Under the pieces are notes generated by a model. The model was not told the DNA's origin and made no database searches. It saw only the letters and a list, made by a program, of their open reading frames with translations. This document shows, piece after piece, positions 25,807 to 35,030 of a stretch of 53,302 bases of DNA. Location: contig DATDKZ010000057.1 of the NCBI GenBank assembly GCA_036519575.1, forward strand, positions 1-53,302, read 5' to 3'. How positions within the stretch are numbered: position 1 is the first letter of the stretch; each line of letters starts with the position of its first letter. A program made the translations under genes and the position numbers. This DNA is from AC-69 sp036519575. Lineage in GTDB: Bacteria; Actinomycetota; UBA4738; HRBIN12.

Positions 25807-26849
25807 GTCGTCGTCCCCGGTCGCTTCCGAGTGGTTCGTCGGGTCAGGACCTCCGAGGAAAACCGGGCGAGCATGTCGTTGACGGCATCCGGCCGCTCCA
25901 GCATCGCCAGATGCCCCGCGCCCTCTACGATCTCCAAACGCGCGTTGGGGAGGTCACTCACCAGGATCATGGCCGCCGCGGGCGGTGTCACCCGGTCGTG
26001 GTCGCCGACCGCAACGAGGGTCGGCACTGTGACGTTCGCCAGCGCGTCTCGAACGTCGACGCCCATGAGCCTCGCCAGCCCATCGGTCCACACCTGCGAC
26101 GGCGCCCTCGCGGCCAGTCCCACCACGTGGTTCACCACCCCCGGCGGGGGGTCGGGTCCGAACTGCGTTGCCCGGGCGATCAGGGCCCCCACGTCCCCTC
26201 GACCGGCCACGACGAACCGTCGGAGGCGGTTGACACGATCCGCGGCCTGCGACAACGACCCGAGACGAGGGCGGAGCAGCCCGGTCACCGAGCCCATCAC
26301 CCCCTGCAGGAGGTTCGAAGCGGCCGTCCCGATCAGGGCCACGCCTCGAACCCTGCCGCCGAAGAGCTCGGGGCGTGTCCCGGCAGCGGCGAGCACCGCC
26401 ATGCCTCCAAGGCTGTGCCCGATCACCACCGCTCGGCGCCTTCCGATGGTCGCCTCGACGACGGCGGCCACGTCGCGACCCATCGCCGAGAGCGACAGGT
26501 CACCCGATGCCGCCGGCTCGGACCGGCCGTGCGATCGCAGGTCGAACAGGACACAGCGAAACCGGTCCGACAGGCCGGTCCATTGATGGTGCCACGTGGT
26601 CATGTCCAGGCTGAACCCGTGGACGAACACCAGCACGGGGTTCGCGGGATCCCCGGCGGCACGCACGGCGAGCTTCGTCCCGTCGAATGATCCGACGAAG
26701 CCCAGGTCGTCGGGAGGAAGCGCCGAAAGGTCCTCGTCCGCATCCTGGTCCGGTCGGCGCCGGCGGAGCACCGAGCGGGCGGCGAGGCCACCGGCCAGGG
26801 CACTCACGGCGATGCCGGCGGTGAGGGCCGCCGCGCGGCGCTTCGTCAC
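25803..26849 (-). CDS. Alpha/beta hydrolase with N-terminal membrane segment
   Basis: The 348-aa hydrolase has a basic start and one hydrophobic stretch (about 6-27) ending in an RRRR cluster, so it is anchored or exported. The oxyanion region VHGFSLDMT, nucleophile S146 in GHSLGG, the acid in VGDHDRVTPP and the His in EGAGHLAML form a complete triad. A similar hydrolase follows alr in Streptomyces and Mycobacterium as I recall. The substrate is unknown. It starts with GTG, 34 nt after alr. Confidence 0.88.
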   Translation of the reverse strand: MTKRRAAALTAGIAVSALAGGLAARSVLRRRRPDQDADEDLSALPPDDLGFVGSFDGTKLAVRAAGDPANPVLVFVHGFSLDMTTWHHQWTGLSDRFRCVLFDLRSHGRSEPAASGDLSLSAMGRDVAAVVEATIGRRRAVVIGHSLGGMAVLAAAGTRPELFGGRVRGVALIGTAASNLLQGVMGSVTGLLRPRLGSLSQAADRVNRLRRFVVAGRGDVGALIARATQFGPDPPPGVVNHVVGLAARAPSQVWTDGLARLMGVDVRDALANVTVPTLVAVGDHDRVTPPAAAMILVSDLPNARLEIVEGAGHLAMLERPDAVNDMLARFSSEVLTRRTTRKRPGTTT

Positions 26850-26883
26850 TCGCCTCGCTCCGAGCCTCCGCGGTATGGCGGCC

Positions 26884-27990
26884 TCAACCCCGGTACTCCC
26901 TCGGCACCCGCTCGGAGATGCTCGTGACGACCTCGTACCCGATCGTCCCCATGATCCCGGCGAGCTCCTCCGCGGTGACCCGCTCGTCGCCCTGTTCGCC
27001 GATCAGCACGACCTCATCACCTGTTGTCACGTCCTCGTCCCCGCAGTCCACGAGGATCTGGTCCATGGTCACGGTTCCGGCAACCCGGTGCCGGCGGCCC
27101 CGGATCAGCACGTGGGCCCTGGAGGAGAGGGCGCGAGCGTAGCCGTCCTCATAGCCGACCGGTACCGTCGCCACGTTCGCGTCACCCTGGAGCCGGTATC
27201 GGTGCCCGTAGGACAACGGCTCCCCGGCGGGGAGTCGTTTCACCATGGTCACCGCAGAGCGCCAGGTGAGGGCGGGGCGAAGCCCCGCGCTCACCGACAG
27301 GCCGTTCCCGGGATCGAGCCCGTAGATCGCCACCCCCGGCCGAACCATGTCGAGGTGCGTCTCGGGATACAAGAGCGTCGCGGCACTGTTCGCGGCGTGC
27401 AGGAGTCGTGGACGGATGCCCGCTCCGCGAAGCTCGTCGTCCACGGCGATGAGCTCGCCGAGTTGGCGTCGCGTCAGGCCCCCGTCCTCCTCGGCGCTCG
27501 CGAAATGGGTCCACAGCCCGTCCAGCTCGAGGCCGGCCGCCGCCACCTGGCGGGCGAAGCCCGCGGCGGCAGCGGCCGGCCACACCCCCACCCGGTGCAT
27601 CCCGGTGTCGACCTTCACGTGGACCCCCACCCGCCGCCCGACCGCGCCGGCGGCATCGATGACGCGCGCCAGCCCGTCCAGGGTGTACAGGCTGGGGACG
27701 AGGTTGGCGGCCAGCGCCTCCTTCTCCGACCCCGACGGGAATTCTGAGAGGACCAGCAGGGGCGAGTCGATCCCATGTTCTCGGAGGCGGAGGCCCTCCT
27801 CCACCATCGCCACTCCGAGCCAGGTGGCCCCCGCGTCGAGCGCTGCCCGGGCCACGTGGGTGTCGCCGTGGCCGTAGCCGTCGCCCTTGATCACGGCCAT
27901 GAGCTCGGCGCCGGGCGGCATGAGGAGCCGAACGTTGTGCCGGACGGCGTCCAGGTCCACCTCGACGACCGTCGGACGGTACCGGATCAT
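26884..27990 (-). CDS. alr: Alanine racemase
   Basis: PLP enzyme making D-alanine for peptidoglycan. The 368-aa protein has the PLP lysine K35 in MAVIKGDGYGHG (more often VVKADAYGHG, so the residues after Lys differ slightly), HVKVDTGMHRVG, and the catalytic Tyr in VGYEDGYARALSS; the MDQILVDCG segment is also present. It overlaps the nnr stop by 4 nt (ATGA). Confidence 0.97.
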   Translation of the reverse strand: MIRYRPTVVEVDLDAVRHNVRLLMPPGAELMAVIKGDGYGHGDTHVARAALDAGATWLGVAMVEEGLRLREHGIDSPLLVLSEFPSGSEKEALAANLVPSLYTLDGLARVIDAAGAVGRRVGVHVKVDTGMHRVGVWPAAAAAGFARQVAAAGLELDGLWTHFASAEEDGGLTRRQLGELIAVDDELRGAGIRPRLLHAANSAATLLYPETHLDMVRPGVAIYGLDPGNGLSVSAGLRPALTWRSAVTMVKRLPAGEPLSYGHRYRLQGDANVATVPVGYEDGYARALSSRAHVLIRGRRHRVAGTVTMDQILVDCGDEDVTTGDEVVLIGEQGDERVTAEELAGIMGTIGYEVVTSISERVPREYRG

Positions 27991-29513
27991 TGGCCGAGGA
28001 CCTCAGCGACGGCATCGGGCACGTGCGAGAGGACGTCACCTGCCGTGGCGCCCTCGCCCTTCTCCCTTCCTGCCAGCCCCCCGGCGATCCCGTGCAGGTA
28101 GGCCCCGGCCGTGGCCGCATCCAGAGGCGCCAGGCCCCGGGCGACCAGCCCGGCAATCATCCCCGTCAGCACGTCGCCCGTCCCCCCGGTGGCAAGGGAG
28201 GGCCCGCCGGTCGGGTTGATCCGAACCCCGCCGTCCGCCGAGGCGATCACGGTTCGGCTCCCCTTCAACAGGACGGTGGCCTGGACGTCGGACGCGAGCT
28301 TTCGGGCATGGCCGACGCGGTCGGCGCCAACGTCCGCGGCGCCGATCCCCGCGAGCCTGGCGAACTCGCCCGCGTGCGGCGTGAGGATGGCATCCGCGCG
28401 GCGGTCGGCGAGCTCCGCGGTCTTGCCGGCGAAGGCGTTCAGCCCGTCGGCGTCGACGACGATCGTGACCGGACATGACCGGACAAACGACCGGATGAAC
28501 GCTGCAGTCGCTTCGTTCGTGGTCATCCCGGGACCGATGGCGACGGCGTCGGCCGAGCGCACCACCTCGTCCAGGCGGTCGGCCGCCCCGGCCACCGTGC
28601 CCGCATCCGTCGCCGGCAAGGGGATGAACGTGGCCTCCCGGAGCGCCGACTGCATCACCGGCAGGATGCCTTCCGGCACGGCCACGCTGACCAGCCCCGC
28701 GCCGGCCCGATACGCGGCCTCGCCCATCAGGCTCACGGCCCCGGTCATCAGCCTCGAGCCGCCGATCACCACCACGACGCCGGCGTCCCGCTTGTGCGTG
28801 TCCGGCGGCCGGGCGGGCAGCATGGCCGCAACGTCTTCGCCCTCCGTCAGCCCCACGTCGGCTCGCAAGAGGTCGGCCGGAAACCCGATGTCGACCACCT
28901 CGACCAGGCCGGCGTGCAGCGCCCCTGGGAGGAGCACGATCCCGAGCTTGGCTGCGCCGAAGGTGACGGTCACGTCGGCCTTCACCGCGACGCCCAACAC
29001 CGCCCCGGTCTCGCCGTTCACCCCCGAGGGGATGTCCACAGCAACCACGGGCCCGCCCCAATCGTTCAGCCTCGCGATGGCGCGCCCCCCGTCGCCCTCG
29101 GGAGAGCCACGGAAGCCGGTCCCGAAGATTGCGTCAACCGCGACGTCGGCCCGGGCCAACTCGCGCGCCAGCGTGGCCGGCGAGAACGGCCGGACACGCG
29201 CATCGGTCTCGCCCAGCCGCCGGAAGCTCGCCGCTGCAGGTTCCCTGAGCGAATCGGGCGGCTCGAGCATCACGACGGTTGCGCGGACCCCCCATTTCAC
29301 CAAGTGACGCGCGGCCACCAGTCCATCGCCGCCGTTGTTCCCCTTGCCGCACACGACGACGGCGCGGCGTCCGGAGAGGCCGCCTCCGACCGCCGTGGCC
29401 GCTCGGGCCACCTCTCGGCCTGCCCGCTCCATCAGGCTCGTTGCATCGATGCCCCGCGCCTGGCTCTCGCGATCGAGGCTCGCGGCTTCCGCCGGGGTAA
29501 GGACCGGCTTCAC
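27987..29513 (-). CDS. nnr: Bifunctional NAD(P)HX epimerase/ADP-dependent dehydratase
   Basis: Repairs hydrated NAD(P)H. Of 508 residues, about 1-215 form the YjeF_N epimerase domain (VCGKGNNGGDGLVAARH at 54-70, VDAIFGTGF, VAVDIPSGV), and about 230-508 the ribokinase-fold dehydratase (VVIGGSRLMTGA, LTPHAGEFARLAG, and ATGGTGDVLTGMIAGL). The GTG at 29513 overlaps the acpS stop (GTGA) and is where the YjeF_N homology begins; the ORF runs upstream without similarity. acpS-nnr-alr linkage is typical. Confidence 0.96.
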   Translation of the reverse strand: MKPVLTPAEAASLDRESQARGIDATSLMERAGREVARAATAVGGGLSGRRAVVVCGKGNNGGDGLVAARHLVKWGVRATVVMLEPPDSLREPAAASFRRLGETDARVRPFSPATLARELARADVAVDAIFGTGFRGSPEGDGGRAIARLNDWGGPVVAVDIPSGVNGETGAVLGVAVKADVTVTFGAAKLGIVLLPGALHAGLVEVVDIGFPADLLRADVGLTEGEDVAAMLPARPPDTHKRDAGVVVVIGGSRLMTGAVSLMGEAAYRAGAGLVSVAVPEGILPVMQSALREATFIPLPATDAGTVAGAADRLDEVVRSADAVAIGPGMTTNEATAAFIRSFVRSCPVTIVVDADGLNAFAGKTAELADRRADAILTPHAGEFARLAGIGAADVGADRVGHARKLASDVQATVLLKGSRTVIASADGGVRINPTGGPSLATGGTGDVLTGMIAGLVARGLAPLDAATAGAYLHGIAGGLAGREKGEGATAGDVLSHVPDAVAEVLGQ

Positions 29514-29890
29514 CCGGCCACCGCCACGGCGAACGCCACGGCAAGCGCGCGCTCGTGGGTGAAGGTGATGAGGACCTGCGAGATGCCCCCGGCGTCGGCT
29601 CGCACCTTCGCATTGCCGGCGAGGACGATCGACGGGGCGCCGCTTGGATGCCGGCTCACGCTGATGTCCTGCCACCGCTTGCCTCGGTAACCACCGAGGG
29701 CCTTGATCACGGCCTCACGGGCCGCGAACCGCGCCGCGTAGGACTCGGCCGGCCTGGCTTTGCCATCGCAGTACGCGCGCTCTTCGGGAGTGAACACTCG
29801 CTCCCGCATCGTCGTGTGGTGGGCAAGGGCCCGCTCCATCCGATCGATCTCGCACACGTCCACGCCCAGCCCGACGATCTCCACAGCCAT
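29510..29890 (-). CDS. acpS: Holo-[acyl-carrier-protein] synthase
   Basis: Attaches phosphopantetheine to ACP. The 126-aa protein opens VEIVGLGVDVCEIDRMERAL with the Mg-binding Asp, then FTPEERAYCDGK, and YAARFAAREAVIKALG with the second metal ligand. The ATG at 29890 gives the standard length; upstream in-frame codons extend only into the glmS end. It lies 25 nt after glmS. Confidence 0.96.
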   Translation of the reverse strand: MAVEIVGLGVDVCEIDRMERALAHHTTMRERVFTPEERAYCDGKARPAESYAARFAAREAVIKALGGYRGKRWQDISVSRHPSGAPSIVLAGNAKVRADAGGISQVLITFTHERALAVAFAVAVAG

Positions 29891-29915
29891 AGGGTAGCCC
29901 GGTCCGCCGAGGGAC

Positions 29916-31742
29916 CTACTCGACGGTGACGGACTTGGCCAGGTTGCGGGGCTGATCCACATCGCACCCCCGAAGCTTCGCGATGTGGTACGCGAGGAGC
30001 TGCAGCGGGACCGTCACCACCACTGGCGCCAGCAACTCGGGGGTTCGCGGCACGAACAGGACGTGCTGGGCGATCTCCCCGATGCCCGCATCCCCTTCCG
30101 TGGCCACAGCGATGACCTCCGCGCCCCGTGCCCTGACCTCCTGGATGTTCGACAGCATCTTGGGGTACACGTGGCACTCGGTTGCGACGGCCACCACCGG
30201 AACGCCCGGCTCGACCAGGGCGATGGACCCGTGCTTCAGCTCGCCGGCCGGATGCCCTTCCGCATGAATGTAGGAGATCTCCTTCAGCTTCAAGGCCCCC
30301 TCCAGCGCGGCCGGGTAGCCCGTGTGCCGCCCGATGAACAGGACGTCGCGCGCGTGCTGGTACCGCGCCGCAAGGTCCCGGACCTGCCGGTCGAGTGACA
30401 GCGTGGCTTGCACCTGCGCGGGGAGCGCGTGCATGTGCTCCACGACCTCCGCGATCTCCTCCGGAAACATCGCCACCCGAACCTGTGCCAGGTACAGCGC
30501 CGTGAGGTACAACGCCACCATCTGCGTGGCGAAGGTCTTCGTGGCGGCAACCCCGATCTCGGGACCTGCATGCGTGTACAGGACGCCGTGGGCCTCCCGG
30601 GCGAGCGAGGACCCCACCGTGTTCGTGACCGCCAACACGTGGGATCCCTGCCGGGCCGCGTGCCGGGCGGCCTCCAATGTGTCGATGGTCTCGCCGGACT
30701 GGGAGACCGCGATCGTCAGCGTGTCCGGCCCAAGGACCGGATCGCGGTACCGGAACTCCGACGCGATCTCGATCTCGACGGGCATGCGGGTCCAGTGCTC
30801 GATGGCATACTTCGCCACCATTCCGGCGTGGAACGCCGTCCCGCACGCCACAACGAACACCTTGTCCACCTCGCGGAACAGATCGGCGTCCATGTGCAGC
30901 TCGTCCAGGGACAGGAGGCCGTTCGGTCGCACTCGGCCGACGAGGGTGTCGCGGACGGCGGAGGGCTGCTCGTGGATCTCCTTCAGCATGAAATCGTCGA
31001 AGCCGCCCTTCTGCGCCTTCGCCACGTCCCACTCGACCTCGAACGGCTTGGGAAACAGCTGAGTGCCGTCGAAGTCGGAGAACGCCACGCCGTCGGCAGT
31101 GACCTCGACGACCTGGCCCTCCTCCACCGGGATCACCGATGTGGTCCGGGACAGGACCGCCGGGATGTCCGAGGCGAGGAGGGTCTCGCCGTCACCGAGG
31201 CCCACCACGAGTGGCGATGACACCTTGGCCCCCACGATCCGGGCGGGGTCGTCGAGTGAGAGCACGACGATGGCGTAGGCCCCCTCGAGCTCCTTCACGG
31301 TCGCCCGAACGGCATCGGTCAGGTCCCCACCGTCGGCATGCTCCTCGATGAGATGGGCGATGCACTCGGTGTCGGTCTCGGAGAGGAGGGTGTGCCCCCG
31401 CTTCTCCAGCCCGGCCCGGAGGTCGGCGAAGTTCTCGATGATCCCGTTGTGGATGACGGCGATCCGGCCCCCGCAATCCAGGTGGGGGTGGGCGTTCGCA
31501 TCCGTCGGCTGGCCGTGGGTGGCCCACCGAGTGTGGCCCATCCCCACGGTGCCGGAGGGTCGGTCGACCTCCAACGCCCGGACCAGTTCGTCGAGCTTCC
31601 CGGCTCGTTTGACCACCGCGAGGCGGTCGTCGAGCACGGCCACGCCGGCCGAGTCGTAGCCTCGGTACTCGAGACGCCGAAGTCCCTCGAGAATGATCGG
31701 AAGGGCCTGGTCGCGGCCGATGTAGCCGACGATGCCGCACAT
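29916..31742 (-). CDS. glmS: Glutamine-fructose-6-phosphate aminotransferase
   Basis: Makes glucosamine-6-phosphate for peptidoglycan. The 608-aa protein starts MCGIVGYIGRDQ with the N-terminal nucleophile Cys2 after Met removal. The glutaminase domain covers about 1-235 (GHTRWATHG, IHNGIIENF) and two SIS domains follow (CGTAFHAG, SQSGETIDT). It ends NLAKSVTVE, the family terminus. No ribosome-binding site or glmS ribozyme-like leader is seen in the 46 bp after glmM; a TACCCT lies 9 nt before the ATG. Confidence 0.98.
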   Translation of the reverse strand: MCGIVGYIGRDQALPIILEGLRRLEYRGYDSAGVAVLDDRLAVVKRAGKLDELVRALEVDRPSGTVGMGHTRWATHGQPTDANAHPHLDCGGRIAVIHNGIIENFADLRAGLEKRGHTLLSETDTECIAHLIEEHADGGDLTDAVRATVKELEGAYAIVVLSLDDPARIVGAKVSSPLVVGLGDGETLLASDIPAVLSRTTSVIPVEEGQVVEVTADGVAFSDFDGTQLFPKPFEVEWDVAKAQKGGFDDFMLKEIHEQPSAVRDTLVGRVRPNGLLSLDELHMDADLFREVDKVFVVACGTAFHAGMVAKYAIEHWTRMPVEIEIASEFRYRDPVLGPDTLTIAVSQSGETIDTLEAARHAARQGSHVLAVTNTVGSSLAREAHGVLYTHAGPEIGVAATKTFATQMVALYLTALYLAQVRVAMFPEEIAEVVEHMHALPAQVQATLSLDRQVRDLAARYQHARDVLFIGRHTGYPAALEGALKLKEISYIHAEGHPAGELKHGSIALVEPGVPVVAVATECHVYPKMLSNIQEVRARGAEVIAVATEGDAGIGEIAQHVLFVPRTPELLAPVVVTVPLQLLAYHIAKLRGCDVDQPRNLAKSVTVE

Positions 31743-31788
31743 GGGGGGTAGAGGGTAACAGCGCTCCGGCGATCCCCGACGAAGCGGG

Positions 31789-33117
31789 CTACCCCAGCGC
31801 CGCCTCCACCGCCGCCGCGAGCGCATCGGCGTGAGCGGCGGCGTCGGCCTCGGACTCCGCCTCCACCATCACGCGGACCAGAGGCTCGGTTCCGGATGCC
31901 CGGACCAGAACCCGGCCCGAGCCATCGAGCGTGCGCTCCACTCCTCGCACCGCCTCCCAGACCTCGTCCGCTGACTCCAAGCGTTCCTTGTGGTTCACCG
32001 GGACATTGCGCAGCACTTGGGGGAACTTCCGCATGACCGAGGCCAGCTTCGCGACCGTGCTTCCCCGTTTCGCCGCGAGCGACAGAAAGGTGACGGCCGT
32101 CAGCAGCCCGTCGCCCGTCGTCGCGTAGTGCCGGAAGATGACGTGGCCTGACTGCTCACCACCCAGCATCGCGCCGGTCCGCAGCATCTCCTCCAGGACG
32201 TAGCGGTCGCCGACCCTGCTCTCGACGACATCGATCCCGGCGTTTCGCATGGCATGGAGGAAACCCGTATTGGCCATCACGGTGGCCACGACGATGTTTC
32301 GCTCCAACAGGCCATCCTCCTTCAAGGCGAGAGCGCACGCCGCCAGGACCTGGTCTCCGTCGATCACCCGTCCCTCCGCGTCGGCGAACAGGGCCCGGTC
32401 GGCGTCGCCGTCGTGCGCGATCCCGGCGTCGGCACCCGACTCCGTCACGGCGGCCGCCACCACCTCGGGGTGGAGGGCGCCACAGCCCTGGTTGATGTTC
32501 CTGCCGTCCGGCCTGTCGAACATCGGATGGACGTCGGCGCCGAGCCTCCGGAGGACCTCCGGGGCAGCTCGATACGCGGCTCCGTTCGCGCAGTCCACGA
32601 CGATCCGCATCCCCACGAGGGGTGCCTGGACCGCCGCGGTCACGTGCCCCAGATATCGCTCCAGGCCATCGGGAACCTCTCCGACCCTCCCTCGGTCGCG
32701 GTCTCCGCGTCCCTCCCGCCGATACTCGACCTCGATCTCGTCCTCGGTCTCGTCGGGCAGCTTGAACCCGGAGGCCCCGAAGAACTTGATGCCGTTGTCT
32801 TCAGCTGGGTTGTGCGAGGCGGAGATGACCGCGCCGGCGCTCACGCCGAGATCGGTGGTGAGGAAGGCCACCGCCGGGGTGGGCACGACGCCCGCCAGGA
32901 CGGCGTCGGCCCCCGCCCCGAGGATCCCCTCCACCAGCGCCTCCTGCAGCGGCTCGCCCGAAGCCCTGGTGTCCCGGCCCACGACGATCGAGAGCGGTCC
33001 GGCCGAACGACGACGCAGGACTACGGCCGCCGCCCGACCCAGGGCGAACGCCACCTCGGGCGTGAGGTCTCGTCCGTAGGTGCCGCGAACCCCGTCTGTT
33101 CCAAAGAGCCGTCCCAT
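31789..33117 (-). CDS. glmM: Phosphoglucosamine mutase
   Basis: Converts glucosamine-6-phosphate, the GlmS product, to the 1-phosphate. The 442-aa protein has RLFGTDGVRG at the start, the phosphoserine loop ISASHNP with S101, the metal-binding HDGDADRALF, a GEQSGH sugar-binding loop and the RASGTEPLVRVM phosphate loop. It precedes glmS by 46 bp on the same strand, so GlcN synthesis is a unit. It lies 36 bp after arsM. Confidence 0.98.
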   Translation of the reverse strand: MGRLFGTDGVRGTYGRDLTPEVAFALGRAAAVVLRRRSAGPLSIVVGRDTRASGEPLQEALVEGILGAGADAVLAGVVPTPAVAFLTTDLGVSAGAVISASHNPAEDNGIKFFGASGFKLPDETEDEIEVEYRREGRGDRDRGRVGEVPDGLERYLGHVTAAVQAPLVGMRIVVDCANGAAYRAAPEVLRRLGADVHPMFDRPDGRNINQGCGALHPEVVAAAVTESGADAGIAHDGDADRALFADAEGRVIDGDQVLAACALALKEDGLLERNIVVATVMANTGFLHAMRNAGIDVVESRVGDRYVLEEMLRTGAMLGGEQSGHVIFRHYATTGDGLLTAVTFLSLAAKRGSTVAKLASVMRKFPQVLRNVPVNHKERLESADEVWEAVRGVERTLDGSGRVLVRASGTEPLVRVMVEAESEADAAAHADALAAAVEAALG

Positions 33118-33153
33118 CGAGGGGACAGGCTACCGGGAACCGCCCCGGGACCT

Positions 33154-33900
33154 TCACGAACCCTCGGCGAACGGCTTCGTGGCCTGCACGATGGCCGAGA
33201 AGATCCCGTCGGCCACCTCGTTCGTGGGCGTGAGCCGTACGTCCATGAATCCGGCCCGGAGGAGGTCGGCCTCGTACTCACCGAAGGACAGGGCACCGGC
33301 GATACACCCAGCCCAGCTTCCGCGCTCAGCTCGTTGGGTCGGCGTCAGGTCGTCGCCGGCCACGATGTCGCTGATGCCGAGCCGGCCACCGGGCCGCAGG
33401 ACCCGAGCCATCTCTCCGAACACCCGGGGCTTGTCGGCGGACAGGTTGATCACGCAGTTGGAGATGATGACGTCGACGGACCGGTCGGGGAGCGGCACCT
33501 CCTCGATGTAGCCCTTCAAGAACTGGACGTTCGTCGCGGCCGCCGCACTGGCGTTCCGCCGGGCCAGCTCCAACATCTCATCGGTCATGTCGAGCCCGTA
33601 GGCCAGGCCGTCCGGGCCCACGCGCTTGGCGGACAGGATCACGTCGATCCCGCCTCCGGAACCGAGGTCCAGCACCACCTCTCCGGGACGGAGCTTGGCC
33701 ACGGCGACGGGGTTCCCGCACCCCAGGCTGGCCAGCGCGGCCCCCTCCGGAACCTCCCCCGCCTGCTCGCCGTACAGCTCGCCAGCGTCACTCGTTCCGG
33801 CGTCGCAGCATCCATCAGAGCCGCATCCGCAACCTTCCACGCCGACGTGCAGCGCGGCCTCCGCGTACGTCCGTCTCACGCGCTCGCGAATCTCGCTCAT
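33154..33900 (-). CDS. arsM: Arsenite S-adenosylmethionine methyltransferase
   Basis: Methylates As(III). The 248-aa protein has the SAM site VVLDLGSGGGIDVI at about 75-88 and GLDMTDEML, and three cysteines in the expected places for As(III): C61 (LGCGNP), C149 (SNCVINL) and C199 (WAGCIAGAL). An additional Cys cluster near the N-terminus (24-32) may help capture metalloid. It overlaps the arsR stop (ATGA), so it is coupled to its predicted regulator. Confidence 0.95.
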   Translation of the reverse strand: MSEIRERVRRTYAEAALHVGVEGCGCGSDGCCDAGTSDAGELYGEQAGEVPEGAALASLGCGNPVAVAKLRPGEVVLDLGSGGGIDVILSAKRVGPDGLAYGLDMTDEMLELARRNASAAAATNVQFLKGYIEEVPLPDRSVDVIISNCVINLSADKPRVFGEMARVLRPGGRLGISDIVAGDDLTPTQRAERGSWAGCIAGALSFGEYEADLLRAGFMDVRLTPTNEVADGIFSAIVQATKPFAEGS

Positions 33901-34256
33901 GCCCGGACCTCCTCCAGACGGAACACCGTCGCCAGCCGGTCCAGTGCTGACCGGTCGATCGAGTAGTAGGCCCACACCCCTCGTTGCTCACGCCGAAGCA
34001 GCCCAGCGGTGGCCAGCTTCTTCAAGTGGAAGCTCACCGTGGGCTGCGACAGCCCCAGCTGCGGAGTGAGGTCGCACACGCACACCGGTCCCCCGGCGTT
34101 GGCCAGGAGATTCACGATCCGGACCCGGTTCGGGTCGGCCAGCGCCTTGAAGACCTGCGCGGTGGTGGCCGCGTCCTCGCCGGACATCCCCGCTGCCGCA
34201 AGCGGCGCGCAGCACTCGGCAGGACGCTGGCTCAGCGACAACTCCCTCACCGTCAT
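33897..34256 (-). CDS. arsR: ArsR-family As(III)-responsive repressor
   Basis: The 119-aa winged-helix repressor has the recognition region LGLSQPTVSFHLKKLATAGL. Cysteines C15-C16 (ECCAPL) plus C59/C61 (PVCVCD) match the Corynebacterium-type ArsR site, in which two N-terminal Cys and one from the other subunit bind As(III), rather than the E. coli ELCVCDL-only site. It leads an arsR-arsM operon with its own promoter and operator. No arsB/acr3 efflux gene or arsC is present in the window. Confidence 0.95.
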   Translation of the reverse strand: MTVRELSLSQRPAECCAPLAAAGMSGEDAATTAQVFKALADPNRVRIVNLLANAGGPVCVCDLTPQLGLSQPTVSFHLKKLATAGLLRREQRGVWAYYSIDRSALDRLATVFRLEEVRA

Positions 34257-34270
34257 CGGCCCTCTCCGTT

Positions 34271-34292
34271 TTCATCGATGTTCATCGATCAA
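34271..34292. promoter_or_regulatory. ArsR operator
   Basis: Arms TTCATCGATG (34271-34280) and CATCGATCAA (34283-34292) flank a TT centre and form a 10-2-10 inverted repeat with one mismatched pair; the inner 7-bp arms are perfect. It lies between the arsR promoter and the ATG. A further half-site, ATCGATG at 34317-34323, sits in the promoter spacer. Confidence 0.75.
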
Positions 34293-34302
34293 GCCAGGCA
34301 GG

Positions 34303-34331
34303 AGCTTAGGGCAGGGATCGATGGATGTCAA
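34303..34331 (-). promoter_or_regulatory. arsR-arsM promoter
   Basis: On the minus strand, TTGACA (34331-34326), 17 nt, then TAAGCT (34308-34303). Expected transcription start is near 34296, so the operator would cover the first transcribed bases. Confidence 0.75.
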
Positions 34332-34370
34332 TGCGTACTCATTGGCCCGAGGGTGACAGAATGAGGCGAA

Positions 34371-34604
34371 GTGAGTACCCACTCCGACGAGCTGGTGCAG
34401 GTCTACGCCGCAGCGAGCGTCACGGACGGTTACCTGGTGAAGGGGCGCCTGGAAGCCGAAGGCATCCCGGTGCTGATGAAGGGCGAGGGCGAAGGGCCCT
34501 ACCGCGTCGGGCCGGCCTACCTGTGGGTCCCGGGGAGCCTGGAGGTCCAGGCCAGGCTGATCCTTGAGTCGCTCGGAGCTACTGCGGAGGGCAAGGACAG
34601 CTAG
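34371..34604 (+). CDS. Small DUF2007-type putative signal-transducing protein
   Basis: The 77-aa protein has the ferredoxin-like DUF2007 pattern: VQVYAAASVTDGYLVKGRLEAEGIPVLM, then a short loop and VPGSLEVQARLILES. Members are small cytosolic proteins of unknown role, often fused to membrane or zinc-ribbon domains. The GTG at 34371 has GAGG 4 nt upstream. It is divergent from arsR, whose operator lies 79 bp away, and convergent with rpsI. Confidence 0.8.
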   Translation: MSTHSDELVQVYAAASVTDGYLVKGRLEAEGIPVLMKGEGEGPYRVGPAYLWVPGSLEVQARLILESLGATAEGKDS

Positions 34605-34646
34605 GGCTCGATGGGGTGCTCCACCCACCCGCAGTCCGGGCTCGAT

Positions 34647-35030
34647 CTACCGCTTCGAGTACTGCGGAGCCTTGCGGGCCTTCTTCAGTCCGTACTTCCT
34701 CCGCTCCTTCTCGCGCGGATCCCGCGTGAGGAACCCCTCCTTCTTCAGCAAGGGCCGGAGCTCGGGGTCGAGATCGATGAGCGCGCGGGCGATCCCCAGG
34801 CGAAGTGCCCCCGCCTGTCCGGAGACCCCTCCCCCCTCGATCCGGGCGACGACGTCGAGGTCCTTGTCCTTGCCGGCCAGGCGAAGGGGCGAGGAGACGA
34901 TCATCCGGTGGGCGCGGGTGGGGAAGAACTCGTCGATGCTTCGACCATTCAACTGATAGCTGCCGGTTCCCTCCACCAGGCGAACCCTGGCCACAGCCTC
35001 CTTGCGACGTCCCGTCGCGATCTGCGCCAC
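34647..35030 (-). CDS. rpsI: Ribosomal protein S9
   Basis: The 127-aa 30S protein opens IATGRRKEAVARVRLVEGTG and ends RKAPQYSKR, the conserved C-terminal tail that reaches the P-site tRNA. The start is GTG immediately after the rplM stop, so it is coupled to rplM. L13-S9 pairing is universal in bacteria. Length and motifs are standard. Confidence 0.98.
   Translation of the reverse strand: MAQIATGRRKEAVARVRLVEGTGSYQLNGRSIDEFFPTRAHRMIVSSPLRLAGKDKDLDVVARIEGGGVSGQAGALRLGIARALIDLDPELRPLLKKEGFLTRDPREKERRKYGLKKARKAPQYSKR

Noticed and set aside
31743..31788. glmS ribozyme/riboswitch
   Set aside because: Only 46 bp separate glmM and glmS, too short for the ribozyme, and no matching structure is seen.
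34611..34627. Terminator between the DUF2007 gene and rpsI
   Set aside because: Only a 5-bp stem with a 3-nt loop (GGGTG/CACCC) is present, too weak to call with confidence.
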